A DNA stretch of 64,000 nucleotides, taken from the NCBI GenBank assembly GCA_017460105.1, contig JAFUBS010000003.1, positions 62,001 to 126,000 on the forward strand, written 5' to 3'. Both the position numbers and the translations under genes were made by a program. The notes below the pieces were generated by a model. It saw nothing but the letters and a program-made list of their open reading frames with translations, made no database searches and was not told where the DNA came from. Source of the DNA: Candidatus Saccharimonadota bacterium (GTDB lineage Bacteria > Patescibacteriota > Saccharimonadia > Saccharimonadales > Saccharimonadaceae). Positions 61,108 to 64,000 of this stretch are shown here, in pieces. Numbering within the stretch: the first letter of the stretch is position 1; every line of letters begins with the position of its first letter.

Positions 61108-61608
61108 TTATTTGGTTGCTTCCTCTGCATGCTTTTCCAATCCAGAAACAACACCGTTGATGCCAGAGAGGAGGGTATCCACCACCTGGGCGATGAGTTC
61201 GTTCTTGGTAGGTAGAGAACCGAGAGTCTTGACTTCGTCGGTAGAGAGATTTTCGCCTTCGGCGTTGAAACCACCGATTAGCTCCATTTGAGCGTGAGTC
61301 TTGGCGAATTTGGTCAATACCTTAGCAGCGTCAAAATCCTCGTCGGTGCCCATTGCGTAGAGAAGTTGGCCGGTAAGATTAGAAGCGTCAGTGTCTTTGT
61401 AAGCGGCGATTTCTTTCATCGCAACTTTAACTAGACGGTTCTTGACGACCTTAATCTTTACGCCAGCTTCGCGAGCTGAGCGACGGAGCTCTTCGAGTTC
61501 TTTGACGGTGAGGCCTTGGTATTTGGCATAGACTACCATCTTGGAATCTTTGAGAAGCTCAGTAAGATCTGCAACCAATGTGTTCTTTTTATCCTTTGAA
61601 ATTGCCAT
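61108..61608 (-). CDS. rplJ: 50S ribosomal protein L10
   Basis: uL10 anchors L12 dimers to the ribosome. The N-terminal domain reads LTELLKDSKMVVYAKYQGLTVKELEELRR and KVVKNRLVKVAM, and a helical C-terminus binds L12. Length 166 aa is standard. It is preceded by an L10-leader-type RNA and followed by rplL. Confidence 0.94.
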   Translation of the reverse strand: MAISKDKKNTLVADLTELLKDSKMVVYAKYQGLTVKELEELRRSAREAGVKIKVVKNRLVKVAMKEIAAYKDTDASNLTGQLLYAMGTDEDFDAAKVLTKFAKTHAQMELIGGFNAEGENLSTDEVKTLGSLPTKNELIAQVVDTLLSGINGVVSGLEKHAEEATK

Positions 61609-61611
61609 AAA

Positions 61612-61735
61612 AAGTTCCTTTGGTTAATTAATATTGAAAATTAGCTAATTGTTAATTTTCGTCACCAAATAAATACAAGATTTGTCCTCGGTGGCATGAT
61701 TAAGTGTAAACACCGCCACTGTCTTTGGTAACTTT
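61612..61735 (-). promoter_or_regulatory. ribosomal protein L10 leader
   Basis: On the minus strand the 5' UTR of rplJ reads AAAGACAGTGGCGG and then, after a loop, TGCCACCGAGGAC. This matches the known L10 leader (GACAG...GCCACCGAGG-type pairing) through which L10-L12 represses its own operon. The TATAAT is at plus 61740-61745. A second hairpin in AT-rich sequence lies nearer the start codon. Confidence 0.8.
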
Positions 61736-61771
61736 ATACATTATAGCACAGGTGTGTGATATAATCAAGTC

Positions 61772-62932
61772 ATGAATGATTTTGACTATTTAGGTGAGGG
61801 GGAGGTGTATCTAGACGGAGCTTGCCAGAGCCTACGTCCGCGCCCGGTGATTGATGCACTGAATAAATATTACACCGAGCACAATTCTTGTGGAGAGCGT
61901 GTAAAATACAAATGGGGACGCGTCACCGATGAAAAAGTAGAAGAGACGCGCGAGAAGGTGCTTAAATTCGTTAAACTATCCCCACGCAAGTACACTTGTT
62001 CGTTTACCCTAAATACGACTTATGGCATTAATTTGATTTTGTCGCAGCTACGGGCTGATTGTTTTGCAAAAGTAATGACGAGCGAGATTGAGCACAATTC
62101 ACCATTTCTCGCAACGATTGCTTTTAGCGAGAGAACAGGACTGCCACGTGAGGTGATGAAAAGGAACGAGGACGGGACCATTCTGGTGTCCGACTACGAC
62201 TTTACTGATGCGGTCGTAGTAGTAAACTGCGCTTCTAACTTTGACGGACGGAAACTATCAAATATTTCGGAGCTGTGCAAGGCCGTACACAAGGCAGGTG
62301 GAATACTAATTATTGATGCGGCGCAGGCGATGGCGCATTCGGCTGATGTGCTACGTGGAGTAGAAGTGGATGCGATTTGTTTCTCGGCACATAAATTATA
62401 TTCAGCGTCACTTGGCGTAATCATTTGGCGAGATGACCTGCTAGACAAGATGACTTATGGATTCGTCGGTGGTGGAATGGTGGACGATGTAGAACTTGAT
62501 AAGTATGTCGCTTCGGCGGAAGGGAAAGAGCATCGCTATACGCGGTTCGAGTCAGGTCTTCAGGCCTGGGGCGAGATTGTAGCACTCGGCACGGCGCTTG
62601 ATTGGATTAACGGACTAAAGAAGTCCGATTGGAAGAGGCTTGAGAGTTTGTCGGAAGACTTGTACGAATTCTTGAATGCTTCCGACAAAGTCCACATGGT
62701 AAATCACGAAGCGAATCCGACCATGTCATTCTATGTGGATGGGCTAGATTCGCATCTCTTAGGCGAGGCGTTGTCACGCGAGAATATTATGGCTAGGACT
62801 GGATATTTCTGTGCGCATTATTATCTGGATCACGTGCTAGGATTGCCGCCACTGGTAAGATTCTCGCTCGGATTCCAGACAAGAGAATCAGATATCGAGA
62901 AGGTAAAGAAAGTACTGGGAAAGATTATTTAA
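61772..62932 (+). CDS. sufS: cysteine desulfurase (SufS-like)
   Basis: PLP enzyme supplying sulfur for Fe-S assembly. The PLP lysine is in CFSAHKLYS. DAAQAMAHS holds the cofactor-binding Asp, and the persulfide Cys is in ARTGYFCAHYYL, matching the SufS RTGxxCA motif. Length is 386 aa. TATAAT (61760-61765) ends 6 nt before the ATG. It is the likely sulfur donor for the SufC and scaffold proteins at 14.8-16.4 kb. Confidence 0.88.
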   Translation: MNDFDYLGEGEVYLDGACQSLRPRPVIDALNKYYTEHNSCGERVKYKWGRVTDEKVEETREKVLKFVKLSPRKYTCSFTLNTTYGINLILSQLRADCFAKVMTSEIEHNSPFLATIAFSERTGLPREVMKRNEDGTILVSDYDFTDAVVVVNCASNFDGRKLSNISELCKAVHKAGGILIIDAAQAMAHSADVLRGVEVDAICFSAHKLYSASLGVIIWRDDLLDKMTYGFVGGGMVDDVELDKYVASAEGKEHRYTRFESGLQAWGEIVALGTALDWINGLKKSDWKRLESLSEDLYEFLNASDKVHMVNHEANPTMSFYVDGLDSHLLGEALSRENIMARTGYFCAHYYLDHVLGLPPLVRFSLGFQTRESDIEKVKKVLGKII

Positions 62933-62974
62933 CTTTCTCCACAAAAATAATAATTATGTTAAAATAAGTTTATT

Positions 62975-64000
62975 ATGGTGTGTATTGCAGCGTTTATAAT
63001 ATTGGCTTTAATTGGCGTATTCGTCGCTATTATTTCGATTTTCAAGCCAGAAGTCGGCAAAAAGTATCTAAAAATCTTTAAGAAGTCCTGGGGATGTCTC
63101 TGGAAGAAAGTTCGTTTGCAAAAATGCGAAACGGGATTCAAGGAAGACGTCAAGAATACAATTCTTAGTCGCGTAATTGTAAAACACCCGAAATGGGTAA
63201 AGCCACTGTCGGTAGTGATTGAGATTGTGTCGGTGATTATTGTGGTGGTTGCCGTATGGGCAATTCTTACAGCGATTAAGTCTTTGCTCGCGCTTTGGGC
63301 ACTCGGCACCTGCAACGTAACGAAACCTGCAGCTTGCTCTTTTGGTGCCGAAGTCTGCTCGATTGACGAACAAGAGCCAGATAGTTTCTGGGGCGGAATT
63401 GGTAGATGGTTTACTGAATGGCCGGAGATTTTTGAGGCGATTCCAGACAAATTCAAAGAATATAAGGCTGAAGATTATAACTTTAACTATATCGACGGCA
63501 ATCCTGACATTGCCGACAAGCCAATACTGGTAGATATCCTAGACCCGGGCTGCTCAGTTTGTTTGACGTCTTATAATAATCAGCGCAATGCTGGCGTGTT
63601 CGAGAACTATTCGGTGCGCATTGTGCCTTATGCGATCCAAGACGCGGACGGAAATTACAAGTTCAAGAACTCTGCACTAATAGTAAAATATATGTTCGCT
63701 GCGGAGCAGATGCGAAGTGGTATCGCAATTAAATTGCTTGATTATATCTTTACGCGCAAGAATCATGATGGCTATATTTATCAAACGATGTTCAATGAGG
63801 ACTACTCGGAAGAGCAGGCTAGAGCAAAACTAGAGCAGTGGCTCGGCGAGTTGGATTTTGATGAAGAAGCGATTGAAGAAGTTCGCAAGATTGTCGATTA
63901 CCCAGAAATCGCTGACAAGATGCAAAAGAATCGCGAAATTGTCGAGAGCGAGTTGCATGCCAAGGGTATCCCTACAACAATATACGATGGCAAAAAGCAC
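62975..64000 (+). CDS. membrane-anchored thioredoxin-fold protein (DsbA-like), 3' partial
   Basis: Open frame of at least 342 codons running off the window. An N-terminal TM helix (about 2-22) and a second (about 75-100) precede an extracytoplasmic domain. ILVDILDPGCSVCLTSYNNQ carries a CSVC dithiol after a beta strand, and the end GIPTTIYDGKKH resembles the cis-Pro loop and following strand of DsbA-like oxidoreductases. It probably introduces or shuffles disulfides in exported proteins. The ATG at 62975 has a TAAAAT box 9 nt upstream. Confidence 0.7.
   Translation, partial: MVCIAAFIILALIGVFVAIISIFKPEVGKKYLKIFKKSWGCLWKKVRLQKCETGFKEDVKNTILSRVIVKHPKWVKPLSVVIEIVSVIIVVVAVWAILTAIKSLLALWALGTCNVTKPAACSFGAEVCSIDEQEPDSFWGGIGRWFTEWPEIFEAIPDKFKEYKAEDYNFNYIDGNPDIADKPILVDILDPGCSVCLTSYNNQRNAGVFENYSVRIVPYAIQDADGNYKFKNSALIVKYMFAAEQMRSGIAIKLLDYIFTRKNHDGYIYQTMFNEDYSEEQARAKLEQWLGELDFDEEAIEEVRKIVDYPEIADKMQKNREIVESELHAKGIPTTIYDGKKH

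Overview
This window looks like a chromosomal segment of a reduced-genome Patescibacteria/CPR bacterium, most likely Candidatus Saccharibacteria (TM7). UGA works as an ordinary stop codon. Several proteins are minimal or divergent versions of their families, SufC is paired with a single SufB/D scaffold, and no biosynthetic operons for amino acids or cofactors are visible. Large secreted FISUMP-type surface proteins sit among housekeeping genes. The taxonomic call is inference, because no rRNA gene is present to test it.

Layout. 1-1.3 kb: an SDR oxidoreductase (cut by the window edge) and rubrerythrin. 1.5-5.6 kb: a 1384-aa surface protein. 5.8-6.3 kb: tRNA-Thr and tRNA-Tyr on the minus strand, each followed by small structured cassettes that end in a copy of the tRNA 3' end. 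6.3-16.4 kb: rmuC, a spermidine-synthase-like membrane protein, lepB, htrA, prfA-prmC, tRNA-Val, an ADP-ribosylglycohydrolase and sufCB. 16.5-24.8 kb: a degenerate VanY-like lipoprotein, nrdD-nrdG behind two NrdR-box-like sites, gpsA, a UvrD-type helicase-nuclease, a 50-aa zinc-finger protein and rpmG. 24.8-34.3 kb: alpha-glucan enzymes (GH57, GT4/5, GH97), tRNA-Trp, and envelope enzymes (polysaccharide deacetylase, sortase, CapA-like, class A beta-lactamase-like). 34.3-39 kb: a second surface protein and a carbohydrate-binding/DUF4956/VTC operon. 39-49 kb: a two-component system, a MacB-like ABC exporter, tRNA-Gln with its cassette, and an MMPL exporter with a divergent TetR gene. 49-54.4 kb: a second cassette, a membrane pyrophosphatase, a PlsC-like acyltransferase and a glucan phosphorylase. 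54.4-64 kb: secE-nusG, and rplK, rplA, rplJ and rplL scattered over both strands, followed by sufS and a membrane-anchored thioredoxin-fold protein.

How it works together. The genes suggest a small anaerobic or aerotolerant, surface-attached cell. It would store and break down alpha-glucan (GH57, GT, GlgP-like, GH97), conserve energy with an ion-pumping pyrophosphatase, make deoxynucleotides with a class III reductase and build Fe-S clusters with a minimal SUF set. The envelope carries much of the coding capacity.

Two themes recur across the window. First, at least fifteen genes have a TATAAT box whose last base lies only 6-7 nt before the start codon, which implies leaderless mRNAs. Second, the tRNA genes at 6.1-6.3 kb and 44.4 kb are followed by 60-190 bp non-coding cassettes that regenerate the tRNA 3' end. 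The larger ones, and a tRNA-less relative at 49.1-49.3 kb, are built from hairpins closed by GNA triloops on the tRNA sense strand. That family is the best candidate here for an undescribed element.
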